A DNA stretch of 64,000 bases from Herpetosiphon geysericola. Lineage in GTDB: Bacteria; Chloroflexota; Chloroflexia; Chloroflexales; Herpetosiphonaceae. This document shows, one piece after another, positions 26,761 through 34,745 of this stretch. Below the pieces are notes generated by a model. It did no database searches. It was not told the origin of the DNA and was given only the letters and a program-made list of their open reading frames with translations. Position 1 is the stretch's first letter. Each line of letters opens with the position of its first letter. A program made the position numbers and the translations under genes. The stretch is taken from contig NZ_LGKP01000018.1 of the NCBI RefSeq assembly GCF_001306135.1, forward strand, positions 1-64,000, in the 5' to 3' direction.

Positions 26761-28098
26761 ATGCCTTTTTCTATCCTGACGACTAATCAACCGCCTGGCT
26801 TGACGGGTGACTATGCTGACATTCTCATGCGCTTTAGCCATGATCCGCTGTCGTTTTTAACGACAGCCGCTCAAACCTATGGCGATATTGTCCAGATTGG
26901 ACCAAATCAATATTTGCTTGTTCATCCACGTGATATTGAAACTGTTTTCGTCCAGACCAATACACGCTTTGCCAAACTAGCGCTTGATTCCAAGGGACGG
27001 CTCGAACAATCTGCCTTTCCTTGGGCAACCATGAATACCGAGGGGCCTGTTTGGCTCCAAAAACGTCGCCATATCCAGCCTTTTTTTCAGCGTCAGCATG
27101 TGTTTCGCATGCTCCACACGATGCATAACGATATTCTTATGATGCTGGACACATGGTCAACCAATCAGCCAACGAATTTGCAGCATTGCTTAATGGAGCT
27201 TTCCTTAACCCTGATTTGTCGCTTTTTGTTTCATCGAACGGTGCCAGAGGCAGCGCAACGAATCCATACCGCCGTTGATGCGATTATGCAGATTACCCGT
27301 AGTCCGATTCGGATTCCTAGCTTTATTCCAACCCCTGCCAATCGACGGTTACGAAAGTCCATGCGACAGCTTGATCAATTAATTTATGAGATCATTGCCA
27401 CTCCTTCTGATGATGCTTCCGTCGAATCAATCCTCACCCTGTTGCAAAATCAACCATCGACTGCGCTTCATGATGAATGGGGGGAAACCTTTATTCGTGA
27501 TGAATTAGCGACCCTCTTGTTATCGGGCCATGAAACGATGGCGAATGCAATTGCTTGGGCCTGCGTCTTGATTGCCAACCATCCTGAAGTGGAGCAACGC
27601 ATTGTTGATGACGTTGCGTTAATAACCCATCATGGATGTTTGCAGCTTGACCAGTTTGGGGAATTGAAATATACCACGGCTGTGGTCAATGAAGCCCTGC
27701 GGTTATATCCGCCTGCATGGATTACCAGTCGTCGCGCGTTAGTTCCATGTCAGTTTGGAGATTATTCCTTTAAAGAGCAAACATCATTTACGATCAGCCC
27801 ATGGGTAACCCAACGTGATGAACGTTTTTTTGTTGAACCCACCGTGTTTAATCCGCAACGCTGGCTTGGAGATGATGCACGGTCAAGCCCGCGCTATGCA
27901 TTTATTCCCTTTGGAGCTGGCCCGCGTGTCTGTATTGGTGAAGATTTGGCACGCTTAGAAATGCTGTTAACGATAGCATTAGTGGTATCACGCTATCATA
28001 TTGAGGTCTTGCCAACGAGTGATTGCACACCGTTTCCTGCATTGGCATTACGACCAACCACGCTCAACGTGATATTTCGTCCACGAAAAAGCGATTAA
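26761..28098 (+). CDS. Cytochrome P450, probable peptide cross-linking enzyme
   Basis: 446 residues from the ATG at 26761 (MPFSILTTNQPPG); a GTG at 26752 is in frame but less likely. P450 signatures: I-helix LLSGHETMANAIAW (about residues 252-265), ExxR in NEALRLYPPAW (about 309-319) and the haem loop FIPFGAGPRVCIGEDLARLE (about 381-400) with the Cys ligand. The usual oxygen-activating A/G-G-x-E/D-T reads SGHET. The gene lies 63 nt after the precursor peptide on the same strand. By analogy with CitB it would form the Tyr-Tyr carbon-carbon and carbon-oxygen cross-links. Electron-transfer partners are not encoded nearby. Confidence 0.92.
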   Translation: MPFSILTTNQPPGLTGDYADILMRFSHDPLSFLTTAAQTYGDIVQIGPNQYLLVHPRDIETVFVQTNTRFAKLALDSKGRLEQSAFPWATMNTEGPVWLQKRRHIQPFFQRQHVFRMLHTMHNDILMMLDTWSTNQPTNLQHCLMELSLTLICRFLFHRTVPEAAQRIHTAVDAIMQITRSPIRIPSFIPTPANRRLRKSMRQLDQLIYEIIATPSDDASVESILTLLQNQPSTALHDEWGETFIRDELATLLLSGHETMANAIAWACVLIANHPEVEQRIVDDVALITHHGCLQLDQFGELKYTTAVVNEALRLYPPAWITSRRALVPCQFGDYSFKEQTSFTISPWVTQRDERFFVEPTVFNPQRWLGDDARSSPRYAFIPFGAGPRVCIGEDLARLEMLLTIALVVSRYHIEVLPTSDCTPFPALALRPTTLNVIFRPRKSD

Positions 28099-28118
28099 TA
28101 AAGATAAGACGAACCATA

Positions 28119-28673
28119 ATGGAGTTTATGATGCGGAATCATTGGAAAATAATCATTGGGGTGCTCCTGTTTGCTTGCTCTGGAGTTATGCTTTTTTTGG
28201 TATGGCAACGCAATCAAGCAAAACAACCGATACCGTTACCCGTTGTAGCCCAATCAACTATCGTTGAAGGTGCTGGCTATAGTCTCTATCGCTGGGAAGC
28301 AGGACTTCAACTTGTGGTGCTGTATGATGGAGCCTATACAACCAATGCTTGTACGATTGGATCGGTTGATACCGTGTCATCGACCGTCTATGGATGTAGG
28401 ATTCCATTTCACAATGGAACGATTACCACATGGTCTGTTCAGACCACTGATGGCAAAACTGGTATACTCAGTGTTGATGGCAGAACCTATCAACTGCCGC
28501 GCGAGGCAGGAGTTATTCGGGTACAGGCTGATGGAGGAGAAAATCGGATAACGGCTTTTCAACGAAACTTGCCGATGTTTCAGCATGATACGGCTGATCG
28601 TCAATTGTACCAGTGGCTAGTGCAAGATCCCGAGCTTTCGGTATTTGCTACACAGTTTGGGCTAGGAAACTAA
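28119..28673 (+). CDS. Membrane-anchored protein of the RiPP locus
   Basis: 184 residues from the ATG at 28119. GGAG at 28121-28124 would instead favour the ATG at 28131 (MRNHWKIIIGV). One N-terminal transmembrane helix, IIIGVLLFACSGVMLFLVW, precedes an extracytoplasmic domain of about 145 residues rich in beta-type sequence (YSLYRWEAGLQLVVLYDGAY, TTDGKTGILSVDGRTYQLP) with two Cys that could pair. The start lies 20 nt after the P450 stop, so the genes are probably cotranscribed. Family not recognised. Immunity or a receptor for the product are possible guesses. Confidence 0.7.
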   Translation: MEFMMRNHWKIIIGVLLFACSGVMLFLVWQRNQAKQPIPLPVVAQSTIVEGAGYSLYRWEAGLQLVVLYDGAYTTNACTIGSVDTVSSTVYGCRIPFHNGTITTWSVQTTDGKTGILSVDGRTYQLPREAGVIRVQADGGENRITAFQRNLPMFQHDTADRQLYQWLVQDPELSVFATQFGLGN

Positions 28674-28707
28674 AGTACTCACACTGGATACGGTATATCA
28701 AAAACAA

Positions 28708-28751
28708 CGCCAAGCGGCCCGTGATCAATCTCGATCACGGGCCGCTTGGTG
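28708..28751 (-). terminator. Strong stem-loop ending the long minus-strand operon
   Basis: CAAGCGGCCCGTGATC (28711-28726) pairs perfectly with GATCACGGGCCGCTTG (28733-28748), with further pairs outward. On the minus strand it directly follows the stop of the 28753-29262 gene. The plus-strand RiPP operon ends at 28673, so it probably serves both directions. Confidence 0.75.
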
Positions 28752-28752
28752 T

Positions 28753-29262
28753 TTAGAACGGCAGCATGGTTTGTTCCGCCTGCGGTATGGTAACCGTCGG
28801 CGGTTTGGTGAGGGGCAGATGGCAACGCGGACAGCGGTCGTGCCATTCGGCAAACTCGCCATGGTTTTTGCGGTGCTCACAGCGAGCCTGTGCCGCATGG
28901 AGACAATGCTCACGAAGTCGAGCAAACCAGAACGAGTGCGTATAGACCCCTGCGATCGGTATTTTTGCTCGTCGGGTATCAAGGGTTCCGATCGTGACCG
29001 CATCGACCACCGCTGCTGTGAGACTGCGGAGGATTAATCCACGTGCTTCGCAGCGGGCATCATGGGCGGCTACGCGCGCCAGCATTGCGTCCTTCGACGC
29101 GATGATTGCTGCAAGATCCGTGGCTGCTTGCTGCTCCGTTACCAGCCAATCCGCGAGTGCGCCGCCCGGTTGTAATTCGGCGGCAAAGAGTGGGTAGCGC
29201 TTGCGCAGGCGATTGTTTTTGCGCTTGACCCGTCGTCGGACACGCTCGTCGAAGGTCAGCAT
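28753..29262 (-). CDS. Unknown protein with CEHR/CPRC knuckle, last gene of operon
   Basis: 169 residues. The start is highly basic (DERVRRRVKRKNNRLRKRYP). The middle is helical, and CEHRKNHGEFAEWHDRCPRC near the C-terminus gives a CxH...CxxC zinc-knuckle pattern. The C-terminal TVTIPQAEQTMLPF is shared with the paralogue at 17971-18525. The ATG overlaps the end of the SWIM gene, and AGGAGG lies within that gene. Family not recognised; the coupling suggests it acts with the SWIM protein, perhaps on nucleic acid. Confidence 0.7.
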   Translation of the reverse strand: MLTFDERVRRRVKRKNNRLRKRYPLFAAELQPGGALADWLVTEQQAATDLAAIIASKDAMLARVAAHDARCEARGLILRSLTAAVVDAVTIGTLDTRRAKIPIAGVYTHSFWFARLREHCLHAAQARCEHRKNHGEFAEWHDRCPRCHLPLTKPPTVTIPQAEQTMLPF

Positions 29263-29789
29263 GCGAGTGCCTCCTCTGAATCAAGCGCAATCAGCGCGGC
29301 AGCCAAGACATGCTTGCAGAGTTGCCCGCCTCCATGGCTCCAAAAGCCTTTGCATTGGCAGGTAAAGCCCTCGATATGATCAATGCCATTGGCCAGTGTC
29401 ACGGTGTAGGCTTTTGACCCCTGCACCGTGAACGTGGTCGCATCGCTACGGGTCACTTGCTGGCTAAGGACGAGCACGACCGCATCATAGAGTTGGCGGC
29501 GCGAACAATCCCCGGCAATTAACAGGGCTTGCTGCACCCGAAAACACCAGCGGTCATCCGCCGTGGTTTTGCTCTGGAGCAACGTGGCCAAGGGGCTGCT
29601 CGGCGGAATCGGTTTGAGGGCCGTGGCCGTGATCGAGGTGGGTGCGCAGGAACTGGGCACAATCTCGTCACAGCGGGCAAGGAGCAGTGCTGCCGAGGTA
29701 TGCAGCGCTGGAATGGGTGCGGCCATGGTGATCGCCGCAGCGAGTTGGCCGAAGTGGGTGCGCATGGCGGTTTGGATGACGGTCTGCAT
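29256..29789 (-). CDS. SWIM zinc-finger protein
   Basis: 177 residues from the ATG at 29789 (MQTVIQTAMRTHFGQ), with GAAAGGAA upstream; the frame stays open further upstream by chance. The SWIM motif is CQCKGFWSHGGGQLCKH (CxC...CxH) near residues 149-165. Before it lies the usual YTVTL-x-GIDH-EGFTCQC strand pair. SWIM fingers bind DNA or protein and often accompany helicases and recombination proteins. Here it sits between RadC and the zinc-knuckle protein. A decayed copy lies at 18519-19052. Confidence 0.8.
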   Translation of the reverse strand: MQTVIQTAMRTHFGQLAAAITMAAPIPALHTSAALLLARCDEIVPSSCAPTSITATALKPIPPSSPLATLLQSKTTADDRWCFRVQQALLIAGDCSRRQLYDAVVLVLSQQVTRSDATTFTVQGSKAYTVTLANGIDHIEGFTCQCKGFWSHGGGQLCKHVLAAALIALDSEEALAC

Positions 29790-29811
29790 GGGTCGATTCC
29801 TTTCTGATTCA

Positions 29812-30420
29812 TTACCACGCAAGTCGTCGCTCGCGCATGCTGGTATAGCTGCCTTTGCCGATGATGAGATGGTCAAGTACATCGATCTCCAAGAGCTGGC
29901 CTGCCTGAATGACCTGCTTGGTGAGCAGGATGTCCTCTGGCGAAGCCCACACCATCCCCGAAGGGTGGTTGTGCGCGAGGATGATCGAGGCGGCATTGCG
30001 GCGCAGCGGTTCGCGAAACAGGTCGGCGATGCGGCAATGGGCGGTATTGAGGGTTCCGACCACAACGGTATGCATGCTGATGACGTGCGCTCGCGTTGAA
30101 AGGCTGATCACCCGCAGTTCTTCCTGCGGTAAGTGACTCATCTCGGCTTGGAGCAAGGCCACCACATCCATCGGACTGGTGATCGGCTCGCCCATGACGG
30201 CTTCCGCGAGTTTGGCGTGGCTGATCGCGAAGGCGGTGCGGAGTCGGATGGCATGAGCACGGCCAACGAGTGGGATCAACTCCTCCTCGGTCATCCGATA
30301 GAGGGTATTCCACGACTGGTCGGCGGCCTGCCAGAGGTCGGCAGCACACATCTGATCGCGGGCGGTTGGGCGGGTCGGATTGAACAGGTCAATCAAGGTA
30401 GGAATGGCATCAATCGCCAT
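29812..30420 (-). CDS. radC: RadC-like JAB/MPN-domain protein
   Basis: 202 residues. The JAMM metal-binding motif is SIILAHNHPSG (about residues 142-152) followed by ASPEDILLTKQV. RVISLSTRAHVI and VVVGTLNTAHCR are also typical of RadC, and the N-terminal third is the usual helical part (LVGRAHAIRLRTAFAISHAK). RadC proteins are common on plasmids and integrative elements, and their biochemical role is unsettled. AAGGAGTC lies before the ATG. The SWIM gene follows after 22 bp. Confidence 0.9.
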   Translation of the reverse strand: MAIDAIPTLIDLFNPTRPTARDQMCAADLWQAADQSWNTLYRMTEEELIPLVGRAHAIRLRTAFAISHAKLAEAVMGEPITSPMDVVALLQAEMSHLPQEELRVISLSTRAHVISMHTVVVGTLNTAHCRIADLFREPLRRNAASIILAHNHPSGMVWASPEDILLTKQVIQAGQLLEIDVLDHLIIGKGSYTSMRERRLAW

Positions 30421-30439
30421 GGGTAGACTCCTTCACCGC

Positions 30440-30466
30440 TGGGGAGCAGCGGTGCGCTACTCCCCA
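30440..30466 (-). promoter_or_regulatory. Nested hairpin upstream of radC
   Basis: Outer arms TGGGGAG (30440-30446) and CTCCCCA (30460-30466) enclose an inner stem AGCG/CGCT (30448-30451, 30455-30458). It is one of the spacer hairpins in this operon, about 20 nt before the radC ATG. Confidence 0.6.
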
Positions 30467-30491
30467 AACGGGGAAGAAGAATCAGGATTGG

Positions 30492-30716
30492 TTAGCGCTG
30501 TAACCAGCGCATGATCATGCCAAGACCGTCATAGACATAGTTGCCAATCACATCGGAGATGATCGGGGCCACAAGGATCTTGACGGCGACGAGGCTGGTG
30601 ATCATGCGCAGGGTCTGGATGCGCTGCTGGTTTTGCCGTCGTCGCGCGCGATCGCTTCGGCGGTTGGGCCAGTGCTGGCTACGGCTGCGGCGACGGTGGC
30701 GGGTATGGTGCTTCAT
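30492..30716 (-). CDS. Small basic protein with one membrane helix
   Basis: 74 residues. The first 35 are extremely basic (HHTRHRRRSRSQHWPNRRSD). A hydrophobic stretch, MITSLVAVKILVAPIISDVI, could span the membrane, and the end is amphipathic (GLGMIMRWLQR). It is collinear with the operon between the helicase and RadC. No family recognised. The ribosome-binding site (GGTGACC) is weak, so confidence is moderate. Confidence 0.5.
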   Translation of the reverse strand: MKHHTRHRRRSRSQHWPNRRSDRARRRQNQQRIQTLRMITSLVAVKILVAPIISDVIGNYVYDGLGMIMRWLQR

Positions 30717-30840
30717 CGGTCACCTGCCCGTAGGGTAGGGTGGTTCGTCATGGTGACGGCTCCCGTGCCATTCCGCCACGACGCGGAACAGCACACAGGG
30801 TGGTGTCCCGAATCGTCGTGGGGGCAGGACTAACGGATGC
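30717..30840 (-). promoter_or_regulatory. Structured spacer between helicase and small membrane gene
   Basis: On the minus strand, TTCCGC-GTCGTG-GCGGAA forms a perfect 6-bp hairpin. GTGC/GCAC and CCC/GGG pairs outside it extend the stem with interruptions. The spacer is 124 nt, the longest in the operon interior apart from the 5' leader. Confidence 0.5.
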
Positions 30841-33162
30841 TTACAGCACCATGGCGAACTGGTGGGCAACCTGCGTTGCTTTGCGGGTCGGGACATCGAC
30901 GACCGTGAACAAGTCGGCCCAACGGATGGGCTGCTCGGCAGGCTCGTCGATGGTTGACGGGGTTGCGGTCGCAGGAAACACCAGACTGGGGCGCTCGGCC
31001 TCCGCCTTGATGGCCTGTCCGACGTTGCGGAATTGATCACGGAGGGCATTCGCATCGTCCATGGGGTTAGCAGAGCGTAATTGCTTGGCCAACTCTTGGA
31101 GGAGACTCATGCCCGGATCAAATTCCAGCAAGCCGCCCTCGCTGTCGTCACCACTTAACATGGTTGCGGCAGCGGCTTTGCGGCCCACAATCCCTAAGGC
31201 GCGCTGACTCATGGTCTTGGTGTACCCAAGAAAGGTCACCTCGCAGCCCTGGGTTTGGGTGGGTCGAAAGGCACGACGCTTGGCCTGAAAGAGATCGTAG
31301 AGGCTGTAGAGCGGCTCGACGACCACAATGCTGGGCCATGCGATCAGATTGAGTCCGGTTTTGACTAGGCGTGGATTACAAATGACGACATTCGTTCCCT
31401 GCGCCACCTGTTCGGTAAACCACGCGTTGCGTTCGCCCGGAGCCACGGTCGTGGCACGGAGGATCGCAATCTTGAGCGTGGTTTGGTGCTGCTCGTGGGC
31501 AAGGGCAGTGACTTTTTCCGCCAGATCGACGGCAATGTCATCGTTGCCTGTATGCTCGGCAAACAGCAACACGCGTCGGCCTTGCTGGATCTGCGCAGCG
31601 CAATACTGGGCCAACCACGTATGGTGGGGCAAAATGCGTTCGGCAGGCAGTTCGGGCGTGGTCACCTTCTCATTCACTAGCTGTGAGCTGATGGTTTTGC
31701 GTCGCCATGGCTGATAGGGCCATGACAAGGTGGCTTGGAGGTAGGTGGACAGGGCATCGTAGCCGCCGTTGCCAATGATGGCTTTGCCGTCGTCCTCGAT
31801 GCGCCGATACTGCGGCTGCATGTCGGTGGGCAGATCGAGCAGCACGACATCCTCACGGTAGTCGGGCAACTGAAAGCCCATATCCTTCAAGAGCACCGTA
31901 TAGGTGCAGTTTTGGACGATGGTGATCAGGTCGGCGGTAATGCCTGCCCGTTCTTGTACCTCGGTGCTGGTGCGGGTTTGGCCATCGTAATGGCCAGCGG
32001 TTGCCGCGCGCGTAATTTCCTTGGTCATGACATCGACGACTCCGACATCGCGCACAAAGGCGCTGCGATTGTTCCAGCCCCAGCGATCCCGAATCACGGT
32101 ATTGCCAAGGCGGAGCAAGAGGTCGTAGAGCGTCGAGGCCATGCCGCCATAGGCAGTTCCGGTCATGCCAACCGTCGTGCGGCTGGCGGCGACCATCGCG
32201 CCAAAGGCTTGGCCGAGCGCGGTGCGTGCCCCTTTGCATTCATGCACTTCGTCATGGACGTAGAGATCGACGCGTTGGGGATAGCGGCGCTGGATGAAGG
32301 AGGCTAAGGCCATCCGAGGATTCGAGCGCGGACGCTGGCCCCACGGAATAGCGCGGCGACCGTTGGCATCGACGGCGTAGGTTTGCCAGTCATCGGACTG
32401 AAAGATCGGCAGGCTGCGATCCTGGACATTGTCACGCTCCCGGCACTGTTGGCCGAGGTGCTCGTGACAATGGGGACAGGTCACGGTGGCGAGGCCGCGT
32501 TGCTTGAGCTGTTTGGCATCGAGCACGGCCCCATCAGCTTTGCGTTGCAGCCAGCCACAGCGGGGGCAGGCAAGGCCACCCATACGCAGTAGCGGGATCG
32601 CGCGCCGAATGGGGCGATCCGTCGTGGTTGCATCGGCGGCAATGCTGCCTTCGGTGCTGGTTTTGGCTTTTTTGGCCAGTGCGATGCGGGTATCGGATTC
32701 ATGGGTGGCACTGCCCCACCGGGCATCGACCCAATCATCGCGGCGCATGAGCATGCCTTCAATCGTGGCCACCGAGCCAAAACGGGCATAGCGCTGTTGC
32801 ATGGCTTCCGGCAGGGACTGCCAGTAGTGGTGCAGGCGCTGGGCCGTGTGGTCGTAGTCGCGATCCTCCGCGCCAAGCACATAGCCCGACTCCAATTTGA
32901 GTTTGGAGTTCGAGATAAAGCCGACGCGCGGCAGGTCGGGATGGATTTCGGCTGCGCGCATAAAGCGACTGACATCACTGGGGGATTCCAGAATGTCCAT
33001 CGCCCAGCTGTCGCCTAAGAGTTGATCCCATTCCGCCCACCATGGTGGCAATTCGCCGGTGCCATGGGTGTAATAGGCCGCGACTTGGTCGGACGTGCCG
33101 ACGAGGTGAATCGGGCCAGCAACGATGGTGGTAAAAGCGGGTTTGGTGGTTGATGTGGTCAT
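30841..33162 (-). CDS. SF2/SNF2-like helicase lacking its own Walker A
   Basis: 773 residues from the ATG at 33162 (MTTSTTKPAFTTIVAGP), with AGGAG 9 nt upstream. Motif Ia-like TTIVAGPIHLV stands at the very N-terminus. A zinc ribbon CPRCGW...CPHCHEHLGQQC lies near residues 213-253. Motif II is YVHDEVHE (about 310), motif III is GMTGTAYGG, motif V is NPRLVKTGLNLI and motif VI is LFQAKRRAFRPTQT. No Walker A is present; it lies at the end of the upstream methyltransferase gene (AEMGSGKST). The two products presumably form one ATPase in trans. The methyltransferase/helicase pairing recalls phage DarB-like and plasmid anti-restriction proteins. Confidence 0.8.
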   Translation of the reverse strand: MTTSTTKPAFTTIVAGPIHLVGTSDQVAAYYTHGTGELPPWWAEWDQLLGDSWAMDILESPSDVSRFMRAAEIHPDLPRVGFISNSKLKLESGYVLGAEDRDYDHTAQRLHHYWQSLPEAMQQRYARFGSVATIEGMLMRRDDWVDARWGSATHESDTRIALAKKAKTSTEGSIAADATTTDRPIRRAIPLLRMGGLACPRCGWLQRKADGAVLDAKQLKQRGLATVTCPHCHEHLGQQCRERDNVQDRSLPIFQSDDWQTYAVDANGRRAIPWGQRPRSNPRMALASFIQRRYPQRVDLYVHDEVHECKGARTALGQAFGAMVAASRTTVGMTGTAYGGMASTLYDLLLRLGNTVIRDRWGWNNRSAFVRDVGVVDVMTKEITRAATAGHYDGQTRTSTEVQERAGITADLITIVQNCTYTVLLKDMGFQLPDYREDVVLLDLPTDMQPQYRRIEDDGKAIIGNGGYDALSTYLQATLSWPYQPWRRKTISSQLVNEKVTTPELPAERILPHHTWLAQYCAAQIQQGRRVLLFAEHTGNDDIAVDLAEKVTALAHEQHQTTLKIAILRATTVAPGERNAWFTEQVAQGTNVVICNPRLVKTGLNLIAWPSIVVVEPLYSLYDLFQAKRRAFRPTQTQGCEVTFLGYTKTMSQRALGIVGRKAAAATMLSGDDSEGGLLEFDPGMSLLQELAKQLRSANPMDDANALRDQFRNVGQAIKAEAERPSLVFPATATPSTIDEPAEQPIRWADLFTVVDVPTRKATQVAHQFAMVL

Positions 33163-33209
33163 CGCAGGGACTCCTGAACTAGCGAGAACGCCCTGCGCAG
33201 ACCATCCCC

Positions 33210-33241
33210 CACGGGATGGCCGCATGCGTGCGGTTCCCGTG
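33210..33241 (-). promoter_or_regulatory. Nested hairpin in the spacer that splits the helicase
   Basis: CACGGG (33210-33215) pairs with CCCGTG (33236-33241) around an inner CCGCA/TGCGG stem (33220-33224, 33229-33233). An alternative CCATCCC/GGGATGG hairpin shares bases with it, so two exclusive folds are possible. It lies in the 93-nt gap between the methyltransferase stop and the helicase ATG. Confidence 0.6.
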
Positions 33242-33255
33242 GCAGAATCATCAAT

Positions 33256-34671
33256 TTATTTGGTTAAGGATTGTTGGTGAAACCAGTGGGCAATCGCAAT
33301 GCCCATGGTGGACTTGCCACTTCCCATTTCGGCATTGAGCAGCGTGCCTTTCGGAAGCGTGCGCGTGCGCGGGTCGGGAGTGGTCAAGTAGCGGGTAATT
33401 CCGGCTACGACATGCTTTTGCATCGGCAGCAGGCCATTCTCGTAGCCCGGCAACGTGCGGCCATCCTTGCGTTTGAGCATGGCCAGCGTCGCGGCGGTCT
33501 GATCATCCATATCATAGGCATAGATGGGTGGGGCGACGGCGGTGATGGCGGCGAGCAATGCCTCAGCGGTGGCCGGATCAGCAAGAAGCTTCTGTAATCC
33601 GGCATCGCCTTCATAGCGGCACACACTGCCATCGGCCACATCGACCGTCATGACCACTGGCACCTGTCGCGTGACATGGTGGGTAATCAGGGTGGTCGTA
33701 TCGCCTTCTTCCTTGGTTTCGACCCAGACCGTTTGGTCTTCGCTGGTCGAGCCTTTGATGATCTGGGGCCGACCGTTAATGATGATGGTCGCGCCGTTAA
33801 TTTCCCCGGTCGCAATCCGTGCCGCCGCAGCGGTGGCGGACAGCGGGCCGAGGGGGCGCAGATGGGCGATGCGCAGGGCATCAATCGCACTCCGATAGGC
33901 GCGGGTATTGGTGGCTCCACCGGTTACCACCACATCGGTGGTGGCTTGGTCGGGTGTGCCAATCGTGGCATCCTCCCACACGATGGTGGAGTTAGTGGCC
34001 ACGGGAATGGTGTAGCGTGGCGCGGCTTGCATGGTTAATTCCGGCAAGGGCTGCGCGAGCTGGGTGGTGAGAGTGGTGATCAGGTCGCTCAGGGCTTGGC
34101 CACTGCGGGCACGGGCGCGCCGAACGCCGATCACGATGGCTTCCCGCCAGCGCCGCAGGGCGGCAGGCAGGGCCATGATGGTGAGGTTGTCATAATGGCG
34201 AGCGAGATGCTGGGTGACCGCAGGCTTGGCAAACACATCTTGGGGAGTCACGAGGATCGCGATCCCACCTGGCTGAAGCCAATTGCCTTCTTCAATCACG
34301 CGGCGAAAGAACTGGAGTTCACTCCGTTCGTCGCCAGCGGCTTGGGTGCCGAAGGGGGGATTGAGATAGACCAGTTGCAAGCCATGGTGGTTGGCGCGCA
34401 GCCAGCGCACGGTGTCACAACTGGTGGTGTTTGACGTCATCCCTCGGCAGGCCGCAGCCCGCTCCGTATGGAGTTCGTTGAGATAGAGCTGATCCGCTGG
34501 AATGCCCCATGCACGGGCCAACTGCCACGCAGCTGCGCCTTCGCCCGCACACGGATCAGCGATCCGACAGGCGGCAGGGTTGGCAGCGGTAACATAGGTG
34601 GCGAGCAGGGCAACGGCAGCGGGATCGAGCGCTTGAAAGCCATGATTGGCGGTATTGGCAAGACGGGCCAT
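33256..34671 (-). CDS. DNA methyltransferase with C-terminal helicase Walker A segment
   Basis: 471 residues. I use the ATG at 34671 (MARLANTANHG) because CAAGGAG lies just upstream; 34695 is an in-frame alternative. Class I methyltransferase motifs: DPCAGEGAAAWQLA (AdoMet binding, about residues 38-51) and catalytic VYLNPPFGTQ (about 100-109), an N6-adenine type arrangement. The organisation resembles DUF6094-like proteins of mobile elements. The last 55 residues are a helicase start: LLPMQKHVVAGITRYL (Q-motif-like) and GTLLNAEMGSGKSTMGIAIA (Walker A), ending just after it. So the helicase ATP-binding site is split over two genes. Confidence 0.82.
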   Translation of the reverse strand: MARLANTANHGFQALDPAAVALLATYVTAANPAACRIADPCAGEGAAAWQLARAWGIPADQLYLNELHTERAAACRGMTSNTTSCDTVRWLRANHHGLQLVYLNPPFGTQAAGDERSELQFFRRVIEEGNWLQPGGIAILVTPQDVFAKPAVTQHLARHYDNLTIMALPAALRRWREAIVIGVRRARARSGQALSDLITTLTTQLAQPLPELTMQAAPRYTIPVATNSTIVWEDATIGTPDQATTDVVVTGGATNTRAYRSAIDALRIAHLRPLGPLSATAAAARIATGEINGATIIINGRPQIIKGSTSEDQTVWVETKEEGDTTTLITHHVTRQVPVVMTVDVADGSVCRYEGDAGLQKLLADPATAEALLAAITAVAPPIYAYDMDDQTAATLAMLKRKDGRTLPGYENGLLPMQKHVVAGITRYLTTPDPRTRTLPKGTLLNAEMGSGKSTMGIAIAHWFHQQSLTK

Positions 34672-34709
34672 AACAACTCCTTGGATAGAAGGCATGACCC
34701 GACGACCCG

Positions 34710-34732
34710 TGGGGCCGCAGATGCATGCCCCA
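34710..34732 (-). promoter_or_regulatory. Hairpin upstream of the methyltransferase gene
   Basis: TGGGGC (34710-34715) pairs with GCCCCA (34727-34732) with an 11-nt loop. It lies about 40 nt before the ATG in a 74-nt spacer of the hairpin-punctuated operon. Confidence 0.55.
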
Positions 34733-34745
34733 GAGGGATGAAGAA

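Noticed and set aside
29563-30099. Plus-strand ORFs over the radC/SWIM region
   Set aside because: Antisense to two genes with recognisable JAMM and SWIM motifs.
31735-32307. Plus-strand ORF of 190 residues inside the helicase gene
   Set aside because: Antisense shadow; the minus strand carries helicase motifs II, III, V and VI.
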